64,000 nt of DNA, taken from NCBI GenBank assembly GCA_964552955.1, contig CAZKIU010000011.1, forward strand, positions 1 through 64,000. The letters run 5' to 3'. Under the pieces are notes generated by a model. It had not been told where the DNA came from, did no database searches, and worked only from the letters and a program-made list of their open reading frames with translations. The DNA comes from UBA1413 sp964552955 (GTDB lineage Bacteria > Bacteroidota > Bacteroidia > Bacteroidales > Prolixibacteraceae). Both the position numbers and the translations under genes were made by a program. This document shows positions 45,234-56,091 of the stretch, one piece after another (within the stretch, counting starts at the first letter, position 1; the number at the start of each line of letters is the position of its first letter).

Positions 45234-46472
45234 TTATTTTTGTGTAAAGGTAGCAATGAGCTGCATCCCCAGTTCCTCGAGCGTTCTTTTTTCTTCGGGT
45301 GAAGGGAATCGGGTGGCGGGGAATCCCTTTTGGCCGTTGGCCACGAGGTACTGGTGGGCAGCGATCAGGGCAGCCCCGCGGTAGTTGATCTGGCGAAGGG
45401 GATCGGGCAGGGCGACCTTGCCGCGGCAGGTGACCGTCAGGGGATCGGGTTGTGGCGTGTTGTGTTCAGTGCCCAAGGTGATGGAAAATCCCCGCTGGTC
45501 AAAGAACCGGACGAAGTCGCTGAGGATGGCCGCATCATTGCGCCCGGGAATCAGCTCAACCATGAAAATCGATTTTTGGGCCAGTGTGGAGGCCATCGCT
45601 TCCCAATCATTTTCGAAGTCGGTGAAATGACCCTTCGGATCATCAAGCAGGACGGGGTAGCAGGGGATGCCTCCGGCGTCGTGGATCAGGGCAATGACCT
45701 CTTCCAGGGAGAGGAAGGCTTTTTCATCCTCCGGCACAAAGGCCGGGCCTCCTGCCTTGAGCAGGTTATTGCGGATTTCGTTTTCGAGGGCGGCCAGGTT
45801 GGTCAGAGGGGAAACAGGAGTTTTCCCGCCGAAGATCTCCGTGAGGGCTTCCCGGAAGGGGGTTTCTTCAGGAAACCTCTCCGCCAGGGCCAAACGCAGG
45901 GCCTGGGCGATATGCCTTTCCCTCAGAAGATTGCGGGCCAGTTTTTCTCTGACTTCTTCCGCATCAAAATGAAGCTGAACCGAGGTTGTGGAAAGGAAGA
46001 GATTGAGGCGGTCTACCATTTTCCTGGTCTGGAGGTTACTTTCTTCCTGAAGCGTTTTCATTTTGTGAAAGCTGGCCTCCGTCATGGAGACGGGGTAGCG
46101 CAACCCCTTCCCGCTCAGGTAAGTCCGCCCGGGATTTACCGGGTCGTTTACCCTGAGTCCCTTTTGCTGTTCCTCCCGCTGGAGGGCCATGAATTCTATG
46201 TTAAAGAGCGGAAAAACCCGGTACTGGAGCGCCAGCGCTGCAAAATCAGAATACCCATCGGTCGTGTAAAAATCATTGATTCCCAGGACGGAAATACCTT
46301 CCTCGCGGGCCTGCAGAAACGGTTGTTCCATGCCGGAAAAGGCCGAAAATGAATAGGGAGTATGGATGTGCCCGTTGATGCCGGGAAGGAGGCTGAGCTG
46401 ACTTCCGGGAGCTTGGCGAAGCTCATCGGTGCTGATCCGGTATACGGGAAACTGAGGTGCGGTATGTGCCAT
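45234..46472 (-). CDS. PHP-domain protein of unknown substrate
   Basis: A 412-residue protein starting MAHTAPQFPVYR (ATG 46472). The polymerase-histidinol-phosphatase motif NGHIHTPYSFSAF lies at about residues 32-44; later acidic and His residues (LGTEHNTPQPDP) could complete a metal site. I cannot name a pathway; PHP proteins include phosphoesterases. A -7 box at 46491-46498 (minus strand) decides the start, since the longer open frame runs through AT-rich promoter DNA. Confidence 0.65.
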   Translation of the reverse strand: MAHTAPQFPVYRISTDELRQAPGSQLSLLPGINGHIHTPYSFSAFSGMEQPFLQAREEGISVLGINDFYTTDGYSDFAALALQYRVFPLFNIEFMALQREEQQKGLRVNDPVNPGRTYLSGKGLRYPVSMTEASFHKMKTLQEESNLQTRKMVDRLNLFLSTTSVQLHFDAEEVREKLARNLLRERHIAQALRLALAERFPEETPFREALTEIFGGKTPVSPLTNLAALENEIRNNLLKAGGPAFVPEDEKAFLSLEEVIALIHDAGGIPCYPVLLDDPKGHFTDFENDWEAMASTLAQKSIFMVELIPGRNDAAILSDFVRFFDQRGFSITLGTEHNTPQPDPLTVTCRGKVALPDPLRQINYRGAALIAAHQYLVANGQKGFPATRFPSPEEKRTLEELGMQLIATFTQK

Positions 46473-46490
46473 ATCAATCTGTTTTGATTG

Positions 46491-46498
46491 CAAAAATA
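46491..46498 (-). promoter_or_regulatory. -7 promoter box (TATTTTTG) for the PHP gene
   Basis: Exact TAnnTTTG on the minus strand, 18 nt before the ATG at 46472. Confidence 0.6.
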
Positions 46499-46639
46499 GC
46501 GTAAAAAGCGGTTTCGAATTTTCTGAAAAAATGTTAAAATTGTTAAATTTAGATATATTAAAGTATTGATATACAAGGCTATATATTTTAATTAAAGAAA
46601 AGGGATCCCAAAAAGGGGCTTTGAAAGTATAAATAACTA

Positions 46640-46647
46640 TATTTTTG
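46640..46647 (+). promoter_or_regulatory. -7 promoter box (TATTTTTG) for the M23 peptidase
   Basis: Exact TAnnTTTG, 62 nt before the ATG at 46710; the leader contains a GGGG/CCCC hairpin at about 46663-46676. The 46499-46639 interval is strongly AT-rich and holds no gene. Confidence 0.6.
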
Positions 46648-46709
46648 TCGGAGTGATACTTGCGGGGTAGAGGCCCCGGACAGTCCAAAAATGAAACAAA
46701 ACAATAAGG

Positions 46710-47597
46710 ATGATCAGGAAGATTTCCGCAGGTGCAGGTGTAGCTCTGATGTTGGTTTTAGCCGTTTCCGGCACCGTATGGGGTGCAGGATGGAGAGCCT
46801 CCAGGGATACCCTCAAATCAAATGTGCATACCCTTCCGCAGGGGATAAAGAATGAGAATATCGGGCCCGAGTTTGCGGTGAGTGAAGATGCGTTGCTGGT
46901 CGATGAGGACCGGTTGCCGGCCTTCAGTGAGGTTCTGGGCAAGTTTCAGGTTCCTTTCAAGGGGAAGGTGATCAGCAGGTATGGGATGCGGCACGGCCGG
47001 ATGCACACCGGAACGGATATTAAGCTTTACAAAGGAGATACGGTCTATGCCGCCTATGACGGGGTTGTATCCAGGGCCAGCAGGTACTATGGATATGGGA
47101 ACCTGGTGGTGGTCAATCATTCTCATGGTTTGGAAACCTATTATGCCCATCTTTCGGCTTTTCTGGTTCAAAGCGGGGATACCCTGAGGTCGGGTCAGCC
47201 CCTGGGGCTGGGAGGGCGAACGGGGCGTGCCACCACCGAACATCTTCATTTTGAGATCCGCGAAAAGGGAAGGGCCTATAACCCTGAGTTGGTTTATGAT
47301 TTTGAGAATTTCGCCATCAGGGAAGACGTCAACGGCAAGGAAGCGCTGGCTGAGCTGATCCGCAATCCCAAGACCGGTGAGAATATAAAGATTACCTCCC
47401 GGGGCAACAGTTATGTGGCGGAGACCCCAGCCGGCCAGGTAGCAGAATATGTGATTAAGGCAGGGGATTCTCTCTGGGAGATAGCCCGCCGCTTCAACAC
47501 CAGTGTCGGCACCCTCTGCGAACAGAACAATCTCACGCCCCGCTCCATCCTTCGCATCGGGGCGGTGATCAAGGTTTTCCAGCCTTCGGCCAAATAA
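46710..47597 (+). CDS. M23 peptidoglycan endopeptidase with C-terminal LysM
   Basis: A 295-residue exported protein: signal peptide (residues 1-24), LytM/M23 domain (about 80-195) with the zinc ligands in HTGTDIKL and HLHFEIR, and one LysM domain (about 245-291, starting YVIKAGDSLWEIARRF). It should cut peptide crosslinks in peptidoglycan. The domain order, enzyme before LysM, is common in Bacteroidota. The start has AATAAGG just upstream. The 103 bp after the gene show no clear terminator. Confidence 0.88.
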   Translation: MIRKISAGAGVALMLVLAVSGTVWGAGWRASRDTLKSNVHTLPQGIKNENIGPEFAVSEDALLVDEDRLPAFSEVLGKFQVPFKGKVISRYGMRHGRMHTGTDIKLYKGDTVYAAYDGVVSRASRYYGYGNLVVVNHSHGLETYYAHLSAFLVQSGDTLRSGQPLGLGGRTGRATTEHLHFEIREKGRAYNPELVYDFENFAIREDVNGKEALAELIRNPKTGENIKITSRGNSYVAETPAGQVAEYVIKAGDSLWEIARRFNTSVGTLCEQNNLTPRSILRIGAVIKVFQPSAK

Positions 47598-47700
47598 GCG
47601 AGGCTTATTTACCCTCAGGTTCGTACCTTCAGTTTCGCATTTTCTTCATAAGGCTCCCCTGGTTTCCGGAGGGCGCTACCGGCACTTACTTCATTAATCT

Positions 47701-50169
<2,469 letters not shown>

Positions 50170-50237
50170 AATGTGGGATATTTTTATTCAAAGAGGCTAA
50201 GGCACTACGCGCTTTGGGTGTCTTGGTATCTTCGTGG

Positions 50238-51551
50238 TTAAAAATTCAGATTTTCAATTTGGGACGCTATTTCCGCCAGGAAGCGGGTTGCTTCGCCGCC
50301 GTCGAGGGCGCGGTGGTCATAGGTCAGGGAGAGCCCGATGTGGGGGACGAAGGCGTAGAGGCCGTCGCCCAGATCTTTGGGGCGGGGCAGGATGGTGCAG
50401 ACGCCCAAGATGGCCGTCTGGGGCAGGTTGATGACGGGCGTGAAGATCTCCACGCCATAGTTTCCCAGGTTGGAAATGGTAAAGCTGGCGGCTTCGGGAC
50501 TGAGGAGGTCGGGGTTGACGCTGCCTTTGCGGCAGGCCGCAGCCAGTTGCCCCAACCGGGCCGACAGCCCCGTCAGCGATAGGTCATCGGCATCGTGCAA
50601 TGCCGCGACCATGAGCCCCCGGTCGGTGTCAACGGCCAGTCCGAGATGTACTTTACGAAAGTATTTGATCTGGGTGCCCAGGAAATGGGTATTCACAGCC
50701 GGGAATTTCTTAAGGGCCCTGATGACGGCCCATGCTACCAGGTCGTTGATGGTCACGTTCTCGGAGAGGGTGCCGGCCTCAAAGGCTGACTTGAGGTTCT
50801 TCCGTGCCTTCAGCAGGTTGCGGGCGTCGGCTGACAGGTGGTGGGTCAGTTGTGCTGAATTCTGAAGGGAAGCGTGCATGGCCCTGGCGATCATCTTCCT
50901 CATGGTGGTCAAGGGACGGATGTCGAATCCTTCGCCCTCCTGTGCCGGAGAGGTTGCCACCGGGGCCTGGGAGGCCGTGACAGGAGCTGCAGGGGCTGTG
51001 GGGATGGATGCAGGGGCTACAAGGCTGGCTGCCGGGGCGGGAATGGTGAAGGCCTGGGAAGGCTGTGGCGTTGCCTTCGCTGCGGCCTCGATATCACGGG
51101 CAATGATCCGGCCGTGAGGACCGCTTCCCGCCAGGGAAGAGGCCTCTACCCCCAGTTTCGCTGCCATGTTGCGGGCCAGTGGTGATATGTGAATCCTTCC
51201 GGAAAGAGAAATGTCGTTCTCCACGGGGAATTCGATGACCCGGGGAGAGGCTTCATCTCCGCTAAGCACTTCCTCATCAGCCTGTGGGGTTCCCTTTTGC
51301 GGGATGGCCTCCCCTCTTTCCCCGATGAGGGCTACTTCACTCAGAACAGGAACTTCATCACCCTCCTCAAAGTAGCGGACCAGCAGGATGCCATCGGCCT
51401 TGGCTTCCTCCTCGAAGGAAGCCTTGTCGGTTTCATAGGAGAACAGGAGATCGCCGGTTTTGACCTCCTCTCCGGGTGCCTTGAACCACTGACCCAGGAT
51501 GCAGGTCTCCACCGACTGGCCCTGACGGGGCATGATCACGGATGTTGCCAT
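50238..51551 (-). CDS. 2-oxoacid dehydrogenase E2 (dihydrolipoamide acyltransferase)
   Basis: A 437-residue E2: lipoyl domain (residues 1-75) with the lipoyl-Lys at 43 in YETDKASFE, an E3-binding domain (about 118-155, HISPLARNMAAKLGV), an Ala/Pro-rich linker, and the catalytic CAT domain ending in YDHRALDGG with His413 and Asp417. It is the first gene of the E2-E1 operon. A TATCTTTG box at 51650-51657 (minus strand) gives a leader of roughly 95 nt that begins with a long perfect hairpin. Substrate as uncertain as for E1. Confidence 0.9.
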   Translation of the reverse strand: MATSVIMPRQGQSVETCILGQWFKAPGEEVKTGDLLFSYETDKASFEEEAKADGILLVRYFEEGDEVPVLSEVALIGERGEAIPQKGTPQADEEVLSGDEASPRVIEFPVENDISLSGRIHISPLARNMAAKLGVEASSLAGSGPHGRIIARDIEAAAKATPQPSQAFTIPAPAASLVAPASIPTAPAAPVTASQAPVATSPAQEGEGFDIRPLTTMRKMIARAMHASLQNSAQLTHHLSADARNLLKARKNLKSAFEAGTLSENVTINDLVAWAVIRALKKFPAVNTHFLGTQIKYFRKVHLGLAVDTDRGLMVAALHDADDLSLTGLSARLGQLAAACRKGSVNPDLLSPEAASFTISNLGNYGVEIFTPVINLPQTAILGVCTILPRPKDLGDGLYAFVPHIGLSLTYDHRALDGGEATRFLAEIASQIENLNF

Positions 51552-51602
51552 AGCTTTTTATTTAACTTGTCGTTACAACATGAAAAGCAGGAATGTTTCG
51601 TA

Positions 51603-51637
51603 AGTATCAGATATACAATGGTTGTATATCTGATACT
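51603..51637 (-). other. 16-bp perfect inverted repeat in the E2-E1 leader
   Basis: AGTATCAGATATACAA (51603-51618) is exactly complementary to TTGTATATCTGATACT (51622-51637), with a 3-nt loop. From the predicted promoter it would lie near the 5' end of the E2-E1 mRNA. It could be an RNA hairpin or a second operator. Confidence 0.8.
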
Positions 51638-51649
51638 ATTCCTTGGTGA

Positions 51650-51657
51650 CAAAGATA
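51650..51657 (-). promoter_or_regulatory. -7 promoter box (TATCTTTG) for the E2-E1 operon
   Basis: Exact consensus on the minus strand, with a TTG (51678-51680) at about the -33 position inside the operator palindrome. Confidence 0.6.
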
Positions 51658-51667
51658 TCACTTTTTG

Positions 51668-51681
51668 CTTGTCTAGACAAG
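51668..51681. promoter_or_regulatory. Probable GntR/UTRA operator (CTTGTCTAGACAAG)
   Basis: A 14-bp perfect palindrome with a GTCTAGAC core, very like the operators of DasR/NagR-type GntR regulators (TGGTCTAGACCA). It lies between two divergent -7 boxes and overlaps or abuts both -33 regions, next to a GntR/UTRA gene. Confidence 0.65.
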
Positions 51682-51707
51682 TTTGCGGTGGATAATAAAA
51701 AAATCCT

Positions 51708-51715
51708 TAACTTTG
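51708..51715 (+). promoter_or_regulatory. -7 promoter box (TAACTTTG) for the gntR gene
   Basis: Exact TAnnTTTG with TTTG at 51682-51685 as a -33 element. Only 5 nt separate the box from the ATG at 51721, so the mRNA is probably leaderless or nearly so. Confidence 0.6.
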
Positions 51716-51720
51716 GCGTT

Positions 51721-52428
51721 ATGAACGATCTGCCTCAATACCGCCGTTTGTATGAGATGCTGAGGAAGCAGATCTTGTCGGGGGTTTATTCTGAGGGGAG
51801 TTTGCTGCCTTCGGAGTACGAGTTGTGTGCGGTTCACGGGATTACGCGCCCAACGGTACGTCAGGCCCTGGAGGAGCTGGTCAGGGAGGGGCTGATATTA
51901 AAGCGGCAGGGAAAGGGGAGTATTGTCAGAAAGCCCTTGCGTAATATTGGGATACTGGCGGCCGCCGGGACCACCTCTGCGATTGGGAGAAATAACCTCA
52001 GGACGGTGATTCTCCAGAAGCCGGTAATCAGGCCGTGGCCTGAGGAGTTCCCCTTTGAGCTTCCGGAGAGGGAACAACAGACCGGTTGTGTTTATATGGA
52101 AAGGTTGAGGTATATCGGTGATGCTCCTTTGTTTTACGACATCAACCATTTGCCCAACCTGGGTATTCCCAGGTTGACGCAACGGAGCTTTGAGAACCGC
52201 TCCTTGTTTGAGATTCTGCGGAAACATTATGACATAGAGATCAAAGGCGGGGAACAGAAATTGCGGGCTCTCCTTCCCGGGGAGCAGATCAGGGAACTGC
52301 TGCAGATGAAACCGGGTCAGCCGGTCCTTTATATGGAACGGAAACTCACCACCAATCGCGAGGGATACCATATTTATTCTACTATTTGGTTCAATTCAGA
52401 GAAACATGCCATCTCCGGGGTGTTCTGA
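51721..52428 (+). CDS. GntR-family regulator, HutC subfamily (UTRA domain)
   Basis: A 235-residue regulator. The N-terminal winged helix (residues 1-68) has LPSEYELCAVHGITRPTVRQALEELVREGLI; the UTRA effector domain follows (about 90-230). HutC-type regulators bind small ligands such as sugar phosphates or urocanate and release an operator. The start at 51721 follows the -7 box so closely that a longer protein is unlikely. Divergent from E2-E1 and with a matching palindrome between them, it most likely represses both itself and the dehydrogenase genes. Confidence 0.88.
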   Translation: MNDLPQYRRLYEMLRKQILSGVYSEGSLLPSEYELCAVHGITRPTVRQALEELVREGLILKRQGKGSIVRKPLRNIGILAAAGTTSAIGRNNLRTVILQKPVIRPWPEEFPFELPEREQQTGCVYMERLRYIGDAPLFYDINHLPNLGIPRLTQRSFENRSLFEILRKHYDIEIKGGEQKLRALLPGEQIRELLQMKPGQPVLYMERKLTTNREGYHIYSTIWFNSEKHAISGVF

Positions 52429-52653
52429 TGAGGGGCGGGATCTCCTGCTTGTAGGGGGGCACCCCGGAACCCCGTTTCCCTTTGAAAGTCAGTAAGCGCC
52501 TTTGCCGCTCCCGGACCGGTTGGTGCGGGGAGGGTATTTATTAACTTCTTTGTTAAAATTCCCTGCTTTTTTCTTAAAAATGGTTTTTTTCTGACCGTTT
52601 TATTAAAAAACTTTCTACTTATGCCTGCAGAAAAGGTTTAAATCATTCGTGTG
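52429..52653. other. Intergenic region before aspartate kinase
   Basis: GC-rich inverted segments near 52465-52485 (GGGG...CCCC) may terminate gntR transcription. The rest is AT-rich, with a TTAAC/GTTAA hairpin at about 52541-52556. No exact TAnnTTTG box or riboswitch is recognised. Confidence 0.35.
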
Positions 52654-53970
52654 ATGAAGGTTTACAAATTTGGCGGTACATCGGTAGGTTCCCCTACCAA
52701 CATGAGGGTGGTTATGAGCATAATCACAGACGGGGAGCCCAAGCTGGTCGTCCTCTCGGCCATGTCGGGGACGACCAACAGTTTATTGGAGATTTCCTCC
52801 CATCTGCGTCAGCAGCATTCCCATAAGGCCTCGGAGGTGATTTCCGGTTTGGAGGAGAAGTACGCCAGGGTAGTAGAGGAACTTTATGCCACGCCGGAAT
52901 ACCGGGAGAAGGGGCATGCGTTATTGGAAGCTATTTTCAGGACGGTGCGGCTTTTTCTGCATAAGCCTTTCTCGATGAGGGAGGAAAAGGTCATCGTAGC
53001 CCAGGGGGAGTTGATCTCCACGCAGCTTTTCACCTTGCTGATGCAGGAGAGTGGCCACGACACCTTCTTGCTGCCGGCCCTTGATTACATGCGGATTGAT
53101 GAGGAAGGGGCCGCCGATCTGCCGGCGATACGCACCCTCCTGCTGGAGCTGATTGAAAATTCCCCACGTGCCAGATATTACATCACCCAGGGTTTTATTT
53201 GCCGCAATCCGGAAGGGGAGATCGACAACCTGGAGCGGGGGGGGAGCGATTATACGGCCTCCCTGGTCGGAGCAGCCCTCGATGCTGAAGAGGTGCAGAT
53301 CTGGACCGACATCGATGGATTTCACAACAACGATCCCCGGTTTGTGAACAACACCAGGAAAATTGACCAGCTCTCCTTCAATGAGGCTGCGGAGCTGGCC
53401 TATTTCGGCGCCAAGATCCTCCATCCGCAGACCATTTTCCCGGCGCGGGTGCAAAATATTCCGGTCAGGTTGAAGAATACCATGAATCCGGCCGACAGTG
53501 GCACCCTGATCACCACCCTTTCCGACGGTAGCGGTATCAAGGCGGTGGCCGCCAAGGACGGCATCACGGCGATTAAAATCCGCTCCGGCAGGATGCTGAT
53601 GGCCTATGGTTTCCTGAAGAAAGTCTTTGAAATTTTCGAGCGCTACAAAACCCCCATCGACATGATTTCCACCTCCGAGGTGGCCGTTTCCCTAACCATT
53701 GACCATACCCAGAACCTGGAACAGATCCAGCAGGAGCTGCTGCCCTTTGGTGAGGTCGAAATAGACCGCAACATGAGCATCATCTGCATCGTGGGCGATA
53801 TCATCAGGGAAGAGACCGGTTTTGCCTCCAGGGTCTTCAATGCCCTCGACGGAATCCCCATCCGCATGATCTCCTACGGGGGAAGCCGCTACAACATTTC
53901 GGTGCTGGTCCCTGAAACACACAAAAAATACACCCTTCAGACCCTGAGCGACAAACTGCTCAATAACTGA
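52654..53970 (+). CDS. lysC: Aspartate kinase (monofunctional)
   Basis: A 438-residue aspartokinase, the first step to lysine, threonine and methionine. The N-terminal VYKFGGTSVG (residues 3-12) and ERGGSDYTASLVGAAL are diagnostic; two ACT domains follow (about residues 300-438), which in this family allow feedback inhibition by end-product amino acids. GTG at 52651 is an alternative start immediately upstream. There is no homoserine dehydrogenase fusion. A heptamer repeat tract begins 4 bp after the stop. Confidence 0.93.
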   Translation: MKVYKFGGTSVGSPTNMRVVMSIITDGEPKLVVLSAMSGTTNSLLEISSHLRQQHSHKASEVISGLEEKYARVVEELYATPEYREKGHALLEAIFRTVRLFLHKPFSMREEKVIVAQGELISTQLFTLLMQESGHDTFLLPALDYMRIDEEGAADLPAIRTLLLELIENSPRARYYITQGFICRNPEGEIDNLERGGSDYTASLVGAALDAEEVQIWTDIDGFHNNDPRFVNNTRKIDQLSFNEAAELAYFGAKILHPQTIFPARVQNIPVRLKNTMNPADSGTLITTLSDGSGIKAVAAKDGITAIKIRSGRMLMAYGFLKKVFEIFERYKTPIDMISTSEVAVSLTIDHTQNLEQIQQELLPFGEVEIDRNMSIICIVGDIIREETGFASRVFNALDGIPIRMISYGGSRYNISVLVPETHKKYTLQTLSDKLLNN

Positions 53971-53973
53971 AAA

Positions 53974-54029
53974 GTCTGGAATCTGGAATCTGGAGTCTGG
54001 AATCTGGAATCTGGAATCTGGAGTCTGGA
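53974..54029 (+). repeat. Eight tandem copies of the heptamer (A/G)TCTGGA
   Basis: Consecutive 7-bp units fill 53974-54029 exactly: G, A, A, G, A, A, A, G as the first base, each followed by TCTGGA. The tract sits between the stop of aspartate kinase and a 14-bp palindrome. Confidence 0.95.
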
Positions 54030-54032
54030 ATG

Positions 54033-54046
54033 TCAGAATATTCTGA
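54033..54046. other. 14-bp perfect palindrome after the heptamer tract
   Basis: TCAGAATATTCTGA lies between two convergent genes. It could be part of a weak bidirectional terminator, but there is no T-run. Confidence 0.4.
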
Positions 54047-54075
54047 AGGGGCATAATGGGGGATAAGTTGGGAAA

Positions 54076-54696
54076 CTAGAGAGGGAAAGTGATTCCGATT
54101 TTGACGCCGTTATCCCAGAGCTGCTGATGGTAATCATCGCCGGAGAAGGGCACCAGGGAGTGGAAACGGAGATAGGGGTTGACGAACAGGGAGATCCCTG
54201 ACTTGAAATCATATTTTGCCCCCACCCCCAGAGAAGTTCCGATACCGGTTTGGCTGTCGATGGGGGAGTCGAGACCGGCATCGGCATCGAAGAGAATGCC
54301 GCCGCTGGCAAACAGATATTTCAGGAAGGTGGCCTTCACGGAAAGGGGCACCGTGATCAGTGCCGCTTTTTCGACCCTGGAATTCACCTCTGCCTGAGGC
54401 GGAAGGTTGGGTACCACCTCAATCTTATGCCGCGAATATTCCAATCCGGTTTCCCATTCAAGCCATTTGTTGATACTCTGGCTGTAGGTCACTCCCGCCG
54501 CCCAAAATCCCTTGCCTTGATATCCCGGAGCCCCTATCAGGTCAGAAGAGGTGAACACCTCATTCTCCCCTATGCCGGTCAGGAATAACCCCCATTTTTT
54601 TACCTTCCCTTTTTCCCCATTATCCCGGGCACTCACCCCTGAAGCAACGGTCATAAATAGAGCCAGGCCGCAAAGAAGCCTTAATTTATACGACAT
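54076..54696 (-). CDS. Outer-membrane beta-barrel protein, small
   Basis: A 206-residue protein starting MSYKLRLLCG (ATG 54696), with a signal peptide cleaved near VSA. The remainder reads like an eight- to ten-strand barrel of the Bacteroidota outer-membrane beta-barrel family: EWETGLEYSRHKIEV, SVKATFLKYLFASGG, NPYLRFHSLVPF. Function unknown. It is the last gene of a three-gene leftward set with the LVIVD lipoprotein (45 bp upstream) and another barrel protein. Confidence 0.68.
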   Translation of the reverse strand: MSYKLRLLCGLALFMTVASGVSARDNGEKGKVKKWGLFLTGIGENEVFTSSDLIGAPGYQGKGFWAAGVTYSQSINKWLEWETGLEYSRHKIEVVPNLPPQAEVNSRVEKAALITVPLSVKATFLKYLFASGGILFDADAGLDSPIDSQTGIGTSLGVGAKYDFKSGISLFVNPYLRFHSLVPFSGDDYHQQLWDNGVKIGITFPL

Positions 54697-54741
54697 AATA
54701 TTCAATGTGTAAAATTAATAACTCGGGAAGATAAGGTTTTT

Positions 54742-56049
54742 TTATTTTTTCTGGACCGGGATATGGCTGAGTTGTTTGATATCCTGCAGGTTGGTGTAGC
54801 TGTAGAGGTAAAAGCCGTCATCGCCGATCATAAAGAGGTAGTTGTTGAGGGGGATGACGTCGTAGGTTTTAATGCCGGGGAAGTTGGCGATCCGGTGCGA
54901 ATCGATGACCATTTTGTCTGCGATGTCATATATTTTAAGTCCGGCATCGCCGTCGCAGAGGAAAAGGATATCTCCATCGATGCCCAGTCCGTAGGGGTTG
55001 TGCATGGGATAGGACATCACCAGGCTGTTATTTTTGTAGTCGGCCGAGAGTTTAATCACGTCGAGTCTGTTGATGCTGGCGTTGCGGTTGCCGCAGCTGG
55101 CCCCGCTGCGCAGGGTCACATAGGCATACCCGTCGGCGATGACTACGGGGTCGCAACTGGTGGCATGGTTAAAGCTGGCGACATATTGAGGAACGGTAGG
55201 CACTTTCAGGTCAAAGATGAGCATGCCGGTCGTGGTTCCGAAGAACATATGGTCGCCGTAGACGAACATGGTTTCCACCTGCCAGCCCACATTTTGTTTA
55301 CCGATGGAGGAGGGGGTTGCCGGGGTTTTGACGTCGAACATGTAAAGGGTGCTGTTATCGACGGTATAGAGATAGTCACCATAAAGGCCGAAGCGGGCCA
55401 TGGAGCCGCCCACGCCAAAGGAGGTGCCGGTCGACCCGCCCACACCGGAGGAGCCGTTAAGACCTGCATAGTAAGCACCGTCCATCTTCTCGGCATAATT
55501 ATACCATATCGGATAGACGGGATAGTATTCGTATTCCATCTCCTGCCGTATTTTTTTGATTTCCCAGCCGGTGACCACCCCCTTTTCCTTGTCCACTTCT
55601 GCCAGCCGGTAGTCGTTATCAGCCGGGGGCACCGAGTAGGGGAATACCTCTTCGATCCGTTTGACCTGCCTGATGTTGTTGAGGTCGGAAACGTCAAGGG
55701 CCACCAGGTCTACATAACTGTCGGCATAAAGGATATTCTCCTTCACCGCAATGTCGACACATCCGGGGACCTCCACGAAGGCTTTTTTCTGCGGAGAGGC
55801 GGGGTTGGCAACGTCAATGACATGGAATCCCTTCAGTTCTTCCACGACAAAAATAGTGTTATCCTTGAAGTAGATCTTCCCGGGATTTTCGAGCTCGCGG
55901 GGGGCCGAAGGCTTCACGGCATTGCGCAACTCTTCATAGCTCATATAAAGGGGCGAGTTGGCGGTGAATACCTCGGTATATTGGTCCCTGCAGGAGGCCA
56001 GGGCGACCACTGCCAGGATCAGGGTGAACAGTCGGATATTTGTCTTCAT
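54742..56049 (-). CDS. LVIVD-repeat lipoprotein
   Basis: A 435-residue lipoprotein: signal MKTNIRLFTLILAVVALASC with lipobox LASC. The mature part contains repeated units of the LVIVD type, each about 42 residues with a core like GFHVIDVANPASPQ, YVDLVALDVSDLNN and TLYMFDVKTPATP, which form a beta propeller. Residues about 185-215 are a Gly/Ser-rich insert (GSSGVGGSTGTSFGVGGS). Such proteins are thought to sit on the outer membrane or cell surface; the ligand is unknown. ATG 56049 is chosen for the signal peptide. Confidence 0.78.
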   Translation of the reverse strand: MKTNIRLFTLILAVVALASCRDQYTEVFTANSPLYMSYEELRNAVKPSAPRELENPGKIYFKDNTIFVVEELKGFHVIDVANPASPQKKAFVEVPGCVDIAVKENILYADSYVDLVALDVSDLNNIRQVKRIEEVFPYSVPPADNDYRLAEVDKEKGVVTGWEIKKIRQEMEYEYYPVYPIWYNYAEKMDGAYYAGLNGSSGVGGSTGTSFGVGGSMARFGLYGDYLYTVDNSTLYMFDVKTPATPSSIGKQNVGWQVETMFVYGDHMFFGTTTGMLIFDLKVPTVPQYVASFNHATSCDPVVIADGYAYVTLRSGASCGNRNASINRLDVIKLSADYKNNSLVMSYPMHNPYGLGIDGDILFLCDGDAGLKIYDIADKMVIDSHRIANFPGIKTYDVIPLNNYLFMIGDDGFYLYSYTNLQDIKQLSHIPVQKK

Positions 56050-56091
56050 CGGATTAAATGTTAAATGGTTATGGGTCCTCATTCAATACGC

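Noticed and set aside
52429..52653. Lysine riboswitch or other leader RNA before aspartate kinase
   Set aside because: The interval is only 225 bp and AT-rich, and shows none of the conserved cores that I can recognise.
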